64,000 bases of DNA from Chryseobacterium paludis. Its GTDB lineage: Bacteria; Bacteroidota; Bacteroidia; Flavobacteriales; Weeksellaceae. The notes below the pieces were generated by a model. It saw only the letters and a program-made list of their open reading frames with translations, ran no database searches and was not told the DNA's origin. Below are positions 9,384 through 17,094 of this stretch, one piece after another (the first letter of the stretch is position 1; each line of letters opens with the position of its first letter). Location of the stretch: assembly GCF_025403485.1 (NCBI RefSeq), contig NZ_CP099966.1, forward strand, positions 1,612,001 through 1,676,000. The letters run 5' to 3'. The position numbers and the translations under genes were made by a program.

Positions 9384-9539
9384 ATGAAAAATCAAAATTT
9401 ACAAAAAGGGAAAAAATTAAACAAAAGAGAGTTAAGAACAATTACCGGTGGTCTGCAAATGTGTATAGATCCTGACACTAATCAGTGTATTGCTTATGGA
9501 CGCCAGTGTGCGGAATTTCAATGTAGATATATTCCTTAA
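9384..9539 (+). CDS. Bacteriocin-like Gly-Gly leader peptide A
   Basis: A 51-residue peptide, first of five tandem paralogues. The 23-residue leader starts MKNQNLQKGKK and ends LNKRELRTITGG, matching double-glycine leaders that C39-peptidase ABC transporters cleave and export. The predicted mature part is 28 residues with four cysteines spaced C-x7-C-x6-C-x4-C (C-IDPDTNQ-C-IAYGRQ-C-AEFQ-C), then RYIP. Chryseobacterium genomes carry many such bacteriocin-like genes, but their activity is not established. The upstream region resembles that of peptide D and includes a TAGATTTA -7-like site. A strong terminator follows, so this gene is its own transcription unit. No modification enzyme or transporter is nearby. 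Confidence 0.85.
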   Translation: MKNQNLQKGKKLNKRELRTITGGLQMCIDPDTNQCIAYGRQCAEFQCRYIP

Positions 9540-9560
9540 AATTGATATTTTTTTATACAA

Positions 9561-9585
9561 CCACTCGTAATGAGTGGCTTTTTTT
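9561..9585 (+). terminator. Terminator of peptide A
   Basis: Stem CCACTC (9561-9566) pairs with GAGTGG (9572-9577), followed by CTTTTTTT. It begins 22 bases after the stop codon. Confidence 0.8.
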
Positions 9586-9727
9586 ATTCATAAATCTTAT
9601 AAAACCCTAACACACTTACATATACAAACGGAAAAACGTATAAAAAATAAATATTATTCATAAAAACGCGAGATACATTGAATTATTTTTAATACATTCG
9701 TTATCAACAAATTTATTAATTTATAAT

Positions 9728-9898
9728 ATGAAAAATCTAAACCTTGGAAAAGGAAAAAAACTGAACAAAAAAGAATTGAGAGTAATTACTGGTGGACGAA
9801 TGATATGTATTGATCCGTTTACAGGAAGCTGTAAAAGAGTCGGGGCATTTTGCGCGGAACCAGAATGCAGGCCTGATCCTATTGAACCATTAAATTAA
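9728..9898 (+). CDS. Bacteriocin-like Gly-Gly leader peptide B
   Basis: A 56-residue peptide with a 23-residue leader (MKNLNLGKGKK then LNKKELRVITGG) and a 33-residue core with the same C-x7-C-x6-C-x4-C frame: C-IDPFTGS-C-KRVGAF-C-AEPE-C, then RPDPIEPLN. Its leader is almost identical to that of peptide C, 49 bases downstream, showing recent tandem duplication. No terminator separates B from C, so they are probably one transcript. The core is more acidic and proline-rich at the C-terminus than in A. Function, probably a secreted peptide, is inferred from the leader. Confidence 0.85.
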   Translation: MKNLNLGKGKKLNKKELRVITGGRMICIDPFTGSCKRVGAFCAEPECRPDPIEPLN

Positions 9899-9947
9899 AT
9901 CCTTTAATTATTTACGACCATTTTAACTAACTTATAAAATCAATATT

Positions 9948-10109
9948 ATGAAAAATCTAAACCTTGAAAAAGGAAAAAAACTGAACAAAAAAGAACTGAG
10001 AGTAATTACAGGTGGATTAATGCAATGCCGCGATCCAAAAACAAATGGCTGCAGAGTATTTTCAAATGGCTGCGCTGAGATTGACTGTCGTCCGGGATTG
10101 ATTCCATAA
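9948..10109 (+). CDS. Bacteriocin-like Gly-Gly leader peptide C
   Basis: A 53-residue peptide. The leader (MKNLNLEKGKK, LNKKELRVITGG) differs from that of B by one residue in 23, while the core has diverged outside the cysteines: C-RDPKTNG-C-RVFSNG-C-AEID-C, then RPGLIP. Cysteine spacing and the CA...CRP ending are kept. A nearly constant leader with a variable core is the usual pattern in families of leader-processed secreted peptides. It lies 49 bases after B and ends at a strong terminator, giving a B-C transcript. Confidence 0.85.
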   Translation: MKNLNLEKGKKLNKKELRVITGGLMQCRDPKTNGCRVFSNGCAEIDCRPGLIP

Positions 10110-10127
10110 GATAAAAAAGATTATAAG

Positions 10128-10160
10128 AAAATGCCACTCCACTATTGAGTGGCATTTTTT
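10128..10160 (+). terminator. Terminator of peptides B-C
   Basis: Stem ATGCCACTC (10131-10139) pairs perfectly with GAGTGGCAT (10147-10155), flanked by A and T runs. Confidence 0.88.
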
Positions 10161-10300
10161 ATTATTTAATTAATTACCCATTGTTTCATTAAAACAAAAT
10201 CCTTTTTTATTATTTACAACTAAATTAATCCTTCAAAAGTGACATAAAACTAATTATTTTTCCTACCTTAGTTTTATCTAACCTACTAAAAATCATTAAC

Positions 10301-10507
10301 ATGAAAAATCAAAACCTACAAAAGGGGAAAAAACTAACAAAAAAAGAATTAAAAACAATTGTTGGCGGGATGCTGGATTGCAAGCAACCTATTGCATGCC
10401 CTACTTACCCTTGTGATCCTCCACTTCCAGATTATCCAAATGGTTGTACTACTATTGCTGTAGGTTGTGCACAAAAAGAATGTCGCCCAGGAATTGATCC
10501 AGTATAA
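10301..10507 (+). CDS. Bacteriocin-like Gly-Gly leader peptide D, six-cysteine variant
   Basis: A 68-residue peptide with the leader MKNQNLQKGKK, LTKKELKTIVGG and a 45-residue core, the longest of the set. The core has six cysteines: C-x5-C-x4-C-x10-C-x6-C-x4-C. The last three keep the family spacing (C-TTIAVG-C-AQKE-C, then RPG), while the first part carries an insert rich in Pro (PTYPCDPPLPDYPNG) and an extra cysteine pair. Its upstream region aligns with that of peptide A (TTAGnTTT, then TCATTAnCATG), so A and D share a duplicated promoter region. No clear terminator follows, so read-through into peptide E is possible. Confidence 0.86.
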   Translation: MKNQNLQKGKKLTKKELKTIVGGMLDCKQPIACPTYPCDPPLPDYPNGCTTIAVGCAQKECRPGIDPV

Positions 10508-10629
10508 AAGACTGTTACCGAACAATCCTTTTAAAAATTTATTTATAAAAAACTATAAAAACAATCCTATATAAAGTGTTATTTAAAATAAACTTTATTC
10601 CACTTAATTTTTAACTAAAAATCCTTACT

Positions 10630-10782
10630 ATGAAAAATCAAAATGGAAAAAAACTGAGTAAAAGAGAATTGAGAAGCATTACAGGTGGATTACTTGACTG
10701 CATCGATCCTGCTACAGGAGGCTGTAAAAGAATATCAATAAGTTGCGCTCAATTACAATGCAGACCAACAATAGAGCCTTAA
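10630..10782 (+). CDS. Bacteriocin-like Gly-Gly leader peptide E
   Basis: A 50-residue peptide. The leader is three residues shorter than in its paralogues (MKNQNGKK, LSKRELRSITGG; the LQK before GKK is missing), but the Gly-Gly end is intact. The core is C-IDPATGG-C-KRISIS-C-AQLQ-C, then RPTIEP, with the standard four-cysteine spacing. It starts 122 bases after D and ends at a strong terminator. Four cysteines at fixed spacing suggest two disulfides or a post-translational modification; which of these is unknown. Confidence 0.84.
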   Translation: MKNQNGKKLSKRELRSITGGLLDCIDPATGGCKRISISCAQLQCRPTIEP

Positions 10783-10800
10783 TAAAAATACTATTAAAAA

Positions 10801-10834
10801 AATACCATTCTTTAATTAGAATGGTATTTTTTTT
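10801..10834 (+). terminator. Terminator of peptide E
   Basis: An 11-bp perfect stem (AATACCATTCT at 10801-10811 with AGAATGGTATT at 10818-10828) with a six-base loop and a T run after it. Confidence 0.88.
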
Positions 10835-10892
10835 AATATTCTATTCTCCATCTATTACCCTTCTTTGAATATTTTGTATGATCATTGCATAC

Positions 10893-10926
10893 AAAAAACG
10901 CTCCCAAATTCATGAAAGCGTTTTTT
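10893..10926 (-). terminator. Terminator of ychF
   Basis: Stem AAAAAACGCT (10893-10902) pairs with AGCGTTTTTT (10917-10926) around a 14-base loop. It lies 24 bases past the ychF stop on the minus strand and carries A/T runs on both sides, so it may work in both directions. Confidence 0.75.
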
Positions 10927-10950
10927 TAATTACTATAACTTTAATATTCT

Positions 10951-12042
10951 TTATACGTTGAATCTGAAGTGCATAATATCACCGTCCTGTACGATGTATT
11001 CTTTTCCTTCTACAGATAATTTTCCTGCTTCTTTTACTTTAGCTTCAGAGCCATAGCTTAAATAGTCGTTATATTTAATAACTTCTGCACGGATAAATCC
11101 TTTTTCAAAATCAGTATGGATCACTCCAGCAGCCTGAGGAGCTGTCCATCCTTGTCCTATTGTCCATGCTCTTACTTCTTTAACTCCAGCCGTAAAATAA
11201 GTCTGAAGTTTCAACAGGTCATATGCTTTTCTGATCAAACGATTAACACCTGGTTCCTCCAAACCTAATTCTTCCAAGAAAATCTCTCTTTCTTCAAAAG
11301 TTTCCAATTCATTGATATCAGCTTCAATCTGAGCAGCTAAAACAACAATCTCAGAACCCTCTTTTTGGGCCATCTCATCGATTTTAGCAATCCATTCATT
11401 TCCATTTTTAATTGAATTTTCATCAACATTACAAACGTAAAGAACCGGCTTATTTGTCAACAACTGAACATCTTCAATGATCCCTTTTGTCTGATCATTT
11501 AAAGGAAATTCTCTTGCATTTTTTCCATCTTCTAAAAACTTCTGTAAATTCTGAAGAGTCTCATAGGTAAGAATATCTTCTTTTTTTCCAGATTTAATAA
11601 ACTTTTTAGCCTTCTCAACTGCTTTTCCAACAGTCTCAAGATCTTTTAATTGAAGTTCAATGTCGATAATTTCCTTATCTCTCATAGGGTCTACAGAACC
11701 TTCTACGTGAATAATGTTTCCATTTTCAAAACATCTTAAAACATGTATAATCGCTTCACACTCGCGAATGTTTGCTAAGAACTGGTTTCCTAAACCTTCT
11801 CCTTTACTCGCTCCTTTTACCAAACCTGCAATATCTACAATTTCCACAACAGCCGGTAAAACTCTCTCTGGGTTTACTAATTTTTCCAACTCAAATAATC
11901 TTTGATCCGGTACAGATACCGTTCCTAAGTTCGGTTCTATAGTACAGAAAGGATAATTGGCTGACTGGGCTTTTGCATTGCTCAAACAGTTAAAAAGAGT
12001 TGATTTACCAACATTCGGTAAGCCTACGATTCCACATTTCAT
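10951..12042 (-). CDS. ychF: Redox-regulated ribosome-binding ATPase YchF
   Basis: A 363-residue Obg-family P-loop protein, full length for YchF. It has the Walker A motif GLPNVGKST (residues 7-15), G3 motif DIAGLVKGASKGEGLG around residue 70, and NVDE in place of the guanine-specific NKxD, which explains the ATP preference of this family. A coiled-coil insert occupies about 120-200 and a C-terminal TGS domain ends DGDIMHFRFNV. YchF/OLA1 hydrolyses ATP, binds ribosomes and is linked to oxidative stress control. It is a single-gene unit with its own promoter element (12141-12148) and terminator. Confidence 0.96.
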   Translation of the reverse strand: MKCGIVGLPNVGKSTLFNCLSNAKAQSANYPFCTIEPNLGTVSVPDQRLFELEKLVNPERVLPAVVEIVDIAGLVKGASKGEGLGNQFLANIRECEAIIHVLRCFENGNIIHVEGSVDPMRDKEIIDIELQLKDLETVGKAVEKAKKFIKSGKKEDILTYETLQNLQKFLEDGKNAREFPLNDQTKGIIEDVQLLTNKPVLYVCNVDENSIKNGNEWIAKIDEMAQKEGSEIVVLAAQIEADINELETFEEREIFLEELGLEEPGVNRLIRKAYDLLKLQTYFTAGVKEVRAWTIGQGWTAPQAAGVIHTDFEKGFIRAEVIKYNDYLSYGSEAKVKEAGKLSVEGKEYIVQDGDIMHFRFNV

Positions 12043-12140
12043 ATTGTTCTATTCAAAGTTTAATGTTCTATTCTGACTTCAAGGTTTATATATCTTCAAT
12101 CATTAAAATTTTAAATCAAGCACCTTGAATTATAAGTTTG

Positions 12141-12148
12141 CAAAGATA
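12141..12148 (-). promoter_or_regulatory. -7 promoter element (TATCTTTG) for ychF
   Basis: Minus-strand TATCTTTG fits TAnnTTTG and lies about 100 bases upstream of the ychF start, which implies a long leader. Confidence 0.5.
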
Positions 12149-12177
12149 GTGATTTTAAGACGAGTTTCATAATAAAA

Positions 12178-12203
12178 AAATCTGCCAAAAGTTTGGCAGA
12201 TTT
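12178..12203 (-). terminator. Terminator of the ferritin gene
   Basis: A 12-bp perfect stem (AAATCTGCCAAA with TTTGGCAGATTT) with a two-base spacer, followed on the minus strand by TTTTTT. It lies about 20 bases past the ferritin stop. Confidence 0.85.
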
Positions 12204-12223
12204 CTATGATTTCTATTTTACTG

Positions 12224-12775
12224 TTAAGGATTTGAGCCTGTAGCATTTTGAGCCAATGGGGCATCATCTGGTGTATTCTGTAACGTTTTATCTAAAGTAA
12301 ATAAAGATTCATCTGTTGCACGATCACCACCGGCAATTTTCAACTTGTCAATTAAGTTCTGAGCCAAGGTTTCTTCTTCTATTTGCTCTTGTACGAACCA
12401 CTGCATAAAATTCCATGTTGCCCAGTCTTTTTCCTGTAAAGAAAGATCAACAATCTTATAGATTGCAGTTGTATTATCTACTTCATGTTTAAAGATCCCA
12501 TCAAAACAAGCAGTTAAGGATTCGGGATCAGCAGGAGGCACAGGAATAGCATCTACTTTAGGCTTTCCTCCTCTGTTTAAAACGTACTCCATAAATTTAA
12601 TCGAATGATTTCTCTCTTCCTGCGCGTGTCTGTATAAGAAATTAGCAATCCCCTGATATCCTTTATCGTCGGCCCAAATTCCATAAGACAGAAATGTATG
12701 TGATGCATGAATTTCTTTATTCATCTGATCGCTTAAAGCTTTTTCAATGGCAGGTGAAAGTCTGTTGGTATTCAT
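12224..12775 (-). CDS. Non-heme ferritin
   Basis: A 183-residue four-helix-bundle iron store. The ferroxidase site is visible: E21 in NKEIHASH, E54 and H57 in AQEERNHSIKFMEYV, a further Glu in KHEVDNTT, and the QEQIEEE segment on the fourth helix. Ferritins oxidise Fe(II) with O2 or H2O2 and store Fe(III) in a 24-subunit shell in the cytosol. The C-terminal tail after about residue 160 is low-complexity (LAQNATGSNP) and longer than in E. coli FtnA. It is a single-gene unit ending in a strong terminator. Confidence 0.95.
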   Translation of the reverse strand: MNTNRLSPAIEKALSDQMNKEIHASHTFLSYGIWADDKGYQGIANFLYRHAQEERNHSIKFMEYVLNRGGKPKVDAIPVPPADPESLTACFDGIFKHEVDNTTAIYKIVDLSLQEKDWATWNFMQWFVQEQIEEETLAQNLIDKLKIAGGDRATDESLFTLDKTLQNTPDDAPLAQNATGSNP

Positions 12776-12921
12776 AATATTTATTTTTAGTGATTATGAA
12801 TAAAATGATGCAAAAATGGTTCCGATAAAGTTTTTAATTTTAATTAAAACAAGAAAAACGCCCTATAAATAAACTGATAATCAATAATTTAAATTATTAA
12901 TTTATAGTTATTCTAAAATAA

Positions 12922-12947
12922 AAACCAATTCTTATTAGAACTGGTTT
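12922..12947 (-). terminator. Terminator of the glycosidase-like lipoprotein gene
   Basis: Stem AAACCAATTCT (12922-12932) pairs with AGAACTGGTTT (12937-12947) with one mismatch and a TATT loop; A- and T-rich on both sides. It also lies between two minus-strand genes. Confidence 0.7.
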
Positions 12948-12998
12948 CTATTTTTTTCGGGTTGTAAGCTGTTATAGCTCATGTTTTATATGGAATGA

Positions 12999-14603
12999 CT
13001 ATTTTACTTTCTTTGCCATATAATCACTCTCATTTCCTAATCTATCTACTGCTTTTATAGCCACAGCATTTAGTGTTTTTCCATCTTTATATTTTGGAAT
13101 ATCTTTTGAAAGTGTATCCAGTGTTAAAATTTCTGTTTCCCAAACACCATTGTACTGCTTAAACAGTACCCATTGAAAAACGTCTTTCAAATTTTTACTA
13201 CTCCAGTTTGCCTGCGCAAAGCTTCCATTCTCCGTAATGAATAGTGTTGGAGTCAATATTGGTAAAGCTTTAATCCAAGGGCTCTTAGGAACCAAAGCTT
13301 TTTCTTTATAGGGCCCGTTCTTCAATGTACTTAGCATCATTGGATTTTTTGTTAATCCCGCAATACTCCAATGAACCTCTCCGGCATCACTTTTTAAGAT
13401 CTGTCTGGAAAGTTCAATTTGGTTTTTAATTTCATTAGGACGATCTGGCGTTCGAATTTCGACCGTGTTCAATCCCGGCCATAAATGACGATTCATTGTG
13501 TTTTCAGATTTCCACCAATTTAATAAAGCTTCAAAACCTTGTCCCTTAGAATCAATCGGCCAGTATAATTGTGGTGAAAAATAGTCTACCCAGCCCTTAT
13601 TTAGCCATAACTTTGCATCAGCATACAATTCGTCATATTGAGAAGAACCTGTAATTCCTTCGGGGTATCCGGGCTTCCAAATTCCAAAAGGGCTGATCCC
13701 AAACTTTACATAACTTTTTTCAGCATGAATTTCTTTATAGATCCGCTCTACAAACTTATTTACATTATCTCTTCGCCAGTCAGCTCTGGATAATGTCCCA
13801 CCACTATTTACATAAGCACTCCAGGTAGCATTATCCGGAAAATCAGCGCCTTTGTTATAGGTGGCATAAGGATAGAAGTAATCATCGAAATGAACAGCAT
13901 CTATATCATATCTTGTCACGATATCTTTTACTACATTGGAAACGTGTCCCTGGGTTTTAGGATTTGCCGGGTCAAACCAATACATTCCATTCTTTAATCT
14001 CACAACAATATCAGAAAGCTTATTGGCCATTGACAGACTGTTTACAGAACCTCCATTCGTATGATGTGCTCTGTATGGGTTTAGCCAGACATGAAGCTCC
14101 AACCCTCTTTTATGTGACTCTTCAATCCAGAATTGTAAAGGATCATAATTGGGATATGGTGATCTTCCTGTTTCACCTGTCAAAAAATAAGACCAGGGCT
14201 CCAAAGAACTTGTATATAATGCATCTGCTGATGGACGTACCTGGAAAATAACCGCATTGAAATTATTATCTTTCAGCATATCGAGCATACTGATTGCCTC
14301 AGCTTTCTGTTGATCAATAGACAGATCATTTCTTGACGGCCAGTTGATATTGGCAACACTTGCGATCCAGGCTCCACGAAATTCTCTGTTCACAGCTGGA
14401 AGAATGACTTTCAAAACTTCATCAACAGGTTTTACGGGATTGGGTTTATTCACTACCACCAGATCTTTAGGAATATTTTTAACGGGATTTGTTGTGTTTG
14501 GATTTCTGGTAGGCTTTACCGTGTTATTCTGAACAGTATGGGTACTTCCACAAGAGGCTAAGACACCCAGAAACAATACCAGTTTTAAATTTCTCATTTT
14601 CAT
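12999..14603 (-). CDS. Lipoprotein, family 10-like glycosyl hydrolase (GHL10/DUF187)
   Basis: About 534 residues. The start is placed at ATG 14603 because the reading frame further upstream (TTG at 14612) overlaps a TAGTTTTG -7 element at 14610-14617; ATG at 14597 is also possible. A signal peptide ends in the lipobox LASC, so the protein is probably lipid-anchored. A Thr/Asn/Pro-rich linker follows. The GHL10 TIM-barrel begins FRGAWIASVANINWPS and has the typical FQVRPSADALYTS, EPWSYFLTGETG, LHVWLNPYRAHH, DAVHFDDYFYPY and DYFSPQLYWPI segments. Family members are thought to cleave glycans, possibly peptidoglycan-related; the true substrate is unknown. The acids in HFDDYFYP are candidate catalytic residues. 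Confidence 0.88.
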   Translation of the reverse strand: MKMRNLKLVLFLGVLASCGSTHTVQNNTVKPTRNPNTTNPVKNIPKDLVVVNKPNPVKPVDEVLKVILPAVNREFRGAWIASVANINWPSRNDLSIDQQKAEAISMLDMLKDNNFNAVIFQVRPSADALYTSSLEPWSYFLTGETGRSPYPNYDPLQFWIEESHKRGLELHVWLNPYRAHHTNGGSVNSLSMANKLSDIVVRLKNGMYWFDPANPKTQGHVSNVVKDIVTRYDIDAVHFDDYFYPYATYNKGADFPDNATWSAYVNSGGTLSRADWRRDNVNKFVERIYKEIHAEKSYVKFGISPFGIWKPGYPEGITGSSQYDELYADAKLWLNKGWVDYFSPQLYWPIDSKGQGFEALLNWWKSENTMNRHLWPGLNTVEIRTPDRPNEIKNQIELSRQILKSDAGEVHWSIAGLTKNPMMLSTLKNGPYKEKALVPKSPWIKALPILTPTLFITENGSFAQANWSSKNLKDVFQWVLFKQYNGVWETEILTLDTLSKDIPKYKDGKTLNAVAIKAVDRLGNESDYMAKKVK

Positions 14604-14609
14604 AGTTTG

Positions 14610-14617
14610 CAAAACTA
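14610..14617 (-). promoter_or_regulatory. -7 promoter element (TAGTTTTG) for the GHL10 lipoprotein gene
   Basis: Minus-strand TAGTTTTG fits TAnnTTTG and overlaps the upstream TTG candidate start, which argues that translation begins at the ATG at 14603 or 14597 with a very short leader. Confidence 0.45.
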
Positions 14618-14685
14618 CATTAAATTATTTTTTCTAGAATTTTAAAAATATTATAATAAAATGGATTATGTATCTTTTTAAACAT

Positions 14686-14713
14686 AAAAAAGCCTCGAAT
14701 TCTCGAGGCTTTT
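14686..14713 (-). terminator. Terminator of typA
   Basis: Stem AGCCTCGA (14691-14698) pairs with TCGAGGCT (14703-14710), loop ATTC, extended by A/T pairs on both sides. It lies just past the typA stop codon. Confidence 0.88.
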
Positions 14714-14733
14714 ATTATAATAAGGAATTTTTA

Positions 14734-16539
14734 TTAAGCTTTTCCTGATCTTTCCATTCTTTTTCTTTCTTCTTCAGAAAGAACTTTCTTTCTCATTCTG
14801 ATGAAGTTTGGAGTTACCTCAATCGCTTCGTCACCTTGGATGTATTCCATACATTCTTCAAGTGAGAATAAGATTTTCGGGGCAACACCTGTATCTTTAT
14901 CTTTTCCAGAAGCTCTCATGTTATTTAACTGTTTTGCTTCTACGATGTTTACAACTAAGTCACCTGGCTTGTTTTGCTCCCCAATGATCATACCTGCGTA
15001 GATTTCCTCACCCGGATCAACATAGAACTTACCTCTATCCTGTAATTTAGCGATAGAATATTCTGTAGCAGGACCTTGAGTTTTGCTGATTAACACCCCG
15101 TTGCTTCTTCCAGGAATAGCACCTTTGAAAGGCTTGTATTCTGTAAAACGGTGTGCCATAATAGCTTCACCCGCAGTAGCTGTTAACATTTGAGAACGCA
15201 ATCCGATCAAACCTCTTGAAGGAATTTCGAATTCCATGTGTTGCATCTCACCTTTGGTTTCCATAATGTGAAGGTCACCTTTTCTCTGTGTCGCTAAATC
15301 GATTACTTTAGAAGCAAATTCTTCAGGAACGTCAACAACTAAAGATTCATAAGGCTCACATTTTTCTCCGTCGATTTCTCTTAAGATAACTTGTGGCTGT
15401 CCGATAGTCATTTCATACCCTTCTCTTCTCATTGTTTCAATTAAAACTGACAAGTGAAGAATACCTCTACCAAAAACCAGGAAAGTGTTTGCATCACCAG
15501 TCTGCTCAACTCTTAATGCTAAGTTCTTCTCTAATTCTTTAGTTAATCTTTCCTTTAGATGGTTAGAAGTTACATATTTACCATCTTTACCAAAGAAAGG
15601 TGAATTGTTGATAGAGAACGTCATGTTCAATGTAGGCTCATCAATTGAAGTTCTTGGTAATGGTTCAGGATTTTCAAGATCTACAAAAGAATCACCAATC
15701 TGGAATGCATCGAAACCTACTACAGCACAGATATCTCCGGCTTTTACTTCACTTACCTTTTTCTTTCCAAGACCTTCGAAAACGTATAATTCTTTTACTT
15801 TTCCTTTCAAAACCTTACCGTCAGCCTGTGCCAGACCAATCCATTGAGATTCTTTGATATCACCTCTGATTACTTTTCCGATAGCAATTCTCCCTAAGAA
15901 AGAAGAATAATCTAAAGAAACGATTTGCATCTGTAAATTTCCTTCCTCAACTTTAGGTTCAGGAACATATTGTAAAATACCATCTAATAATGGGAAGATA
16001 TCTTCAGTTTGCTCTAATGAAGTGTTGAACCAACCTTGTTTAGAAGAACCATAGAACGTAGGGAAATCCAATTGTTCTTCTGTAGCTTCTAAGTTGAAGA
16101 ACAAATCAAATACCTGATCGTGAACTTCATCCGGACGACAGTTTGGTTTATCAACTTTATTGATAACAACCAATGGTCTTAATCCTAATTCCAAAGCTTT
16201 TTGAAGTACGAATCTTGTTTGTGGCATCGGCCCTTCAAAAGCATCTACCAACAAAATTACTCCGTCCGCCATTTTTAAAACTCTCTCAACTTCACCACCA
16301 AAATCGGCGTGACCAGGAGTATCAATTACGTTAATTTTAACGTCTTTATAAGTAACAGAAATATTTTTAGATAGAATGGTAATTCCTCTTTCTCTTTCAA
16401 GATCGTTATTATCCATTATTAATTCTCCACTTTCCTGATTTTCTCTGAAAATGTTTGTAGCATGAATAATCTTGTCAACCAAAGTCGTCTTCCCGTGGTC
16501 AACGTGTGCGATAATCGCAATATTTCTAATGTTTTGCAT
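14734..16539 (-). CDS. typA: Translational GTPase TypA/BipA
   Basis: A 601-residue ribosome-binding GTPase, full length. G motifs are AHVDHGKTT (11-19), the RGITI switch, DTPGHADFGG, and NKVD. Domain 2, the EF-G-like domains III and V, and the TypA-specific C-terminal domain follow; the latter ends ALEVTPNFIRMRKKVL-like (EAIEVTPNFIRMRKK). TypA helps 50S assembly and growth under stress and cold. It is a single-gene unit with a TATTTTTG -7 element at 16558-16565 and its own terminator. Confidence 0.97.
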   Translation of the reverse strand: MQNIRNIAIIAHVDHGKTTLVDKIIHATNIFRENQESGELIMDNNDLERERGITILSKNISVTYKDVKINVIDTPGHADFGGEVERVLKMADGVILLVDAFEGPMPQTRFVLQKALELGLRPLVVINKVDKPNCRPDEVHDQVFDLFFNLEATEEQLDFPTFYGSSKQGWFNTSLEQTEDIFPLLDGILQYVPEPKVEEGNLQMQIVSLDYSSFLGRIAIGKVIRGDIKESQWIGLAQADGKVLKGKVKELYVFEGLGKKKVSEVKAGDICAVVGFDAFQIGDSFVDLENPEPLPRTSIDEPTLNMTFSINNSPFFGKDGKYVTSNHLKERLTKELEKNLALRVEQTGDANTFLVFGRGILHLSVLIETMRREGYEMTIGQPQVILREIDGEKCEPYESLVVDVPEEFASKVIDLATQRKGDLHIMETKGEMQHMEFEIPSRGLIGLRSQMLTATAGEAIMAHRFTEYKPFKGAIPGRSNGVLISKTQGPATEYSIAKLQDRGKFYVDPGEEIYAGMIIGEQNKPGDLVVNIVEAKQLNNMRASGKDKDTGVAPKILFSLEECMEYIQGDEAIEVTPNFIRMRKKVLSEEERKRMERSGKA

Positions 16540-16557
16540 GAATGATTTTTACGGGTG

Positions 16558-16565
16558 CAAAAATA
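16558..16565 (-). promoter_or_regulatory. -7 promoter element (TATTTTTG) for typA
   Basis: A minus-strand TAnnTTTG match 18 bases upstream of the typA start codon. Confidence 0.55.
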
Positions 16566-16726
16566 GTGTTTTTTAATTAATTAATTAGTATGATTATGTA
16601 TTATTTAACAAATTCATAATGAGAAAGTTAAAATAAATAGTGGAGTTAAGGCCTTACACTATAAGTTATCATATAAACTCTAAGTGCTTAATAGTCCGAT
16701 TATAAGATCATACTTGATATATAATC

Positions 16727-16984
16727 TCAGGTATATTTTCTGAAAAAATAAATCAATGCTATTTGAATAAGAAGGATCAGTCCAAATTTAAGTAAGAAAG
16801 ATTTTTTAGAAATTTTGTGCCTGAAAATCAACATTCCCAATATCGCACCAATTGTTCCGCCCAGAAATACTGAAATTAACAGGGTGTTTTCCGGAATTCT
16901 TCTTTGATGCTTTATAGCACGCCTTTTATCGAACCCAAATACAGCAAAAGAAAATAGATTAATAATCAAAAGAATGTAAATCAT
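16727..16984 (-). CDS. DUF1294 small membrane protein
   Basis: An 85-residue protein with an N-terminal helix (about 1-18), the FGFDKRRAIKHQRRIPE signature, and two further helices (about 36-54 and 64-80), the layout of DUF1294. The FDKxxA...RRIPE block between helices is the family hallmark. Function is unknown. A perfect -7 element (TACATTTG) at 16992-16999 lies right at the start codon, so the transcript leader is very short or the start lies inside it. Region 16540-16726 between typA and this gene holds nothing else recognised. Confidence 0.85.
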   Translation of the reverse strand: MIYILLIINLFSFAVFGFDKRRAIKHQRRIPENTLLISVFLGGTIGAILGMLIFRHKISKKSFLLKFGLILLIQIALIYFFRKYT

Positions 16985-16991
16985 AAGTTTG

Positions 16992-16999
16992 CAAATGTA
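16992..16999 (-). promoter_or_regulatory. -7 promoter element (TACATTTG) for the DUF1294 gene
   Basis: A minus-strand TAnnTTTG match 7 bases from the start codon, implying an almost leaderless mRNA. Confidence 0.5.
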
Positions 17000-17049
17000 A
17001 TAAAATTGGTAATTCGGAATTTCTCTGCATCCAACGATTGATAGTAATA

Positions 17050-17068
17050 GGTGGCTCTCGAAGCCACC
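17050..17068. repeat. Left palindromic element flanking the GIY-YIG gene
   Basis: A 19-bp perfect hairpin: GGTGGCT, loop CTCGA, AGCCACC. Positions 17053-17069 are the exact reverse complement of 17452-17468 on the other side of the GIY-YIG gene. Compared with the right element it lacks six bases (TGAGGC) from the stem-loop. It lies 27 bases past the nuclease stop codon. Confidence 0.85.
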
Positions 17069-17094
17069 TCTGCCCTCGAGGACCCCGGATCACA

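Noticed and set aside
10893..10926. A second terminator for peptide E at the ychF 3' end
   Set aside because: The hairpin at 10801-10834 already ends the peptide E transcript; this one is placed for ychF, though it may act in both directions.
15485..15847. 120-residue open frame on the plus strand
   Set aside because: Lies wholly inside typA on the opposite strand; composition reflects the antisense of a conserved gene, with no homology signal.
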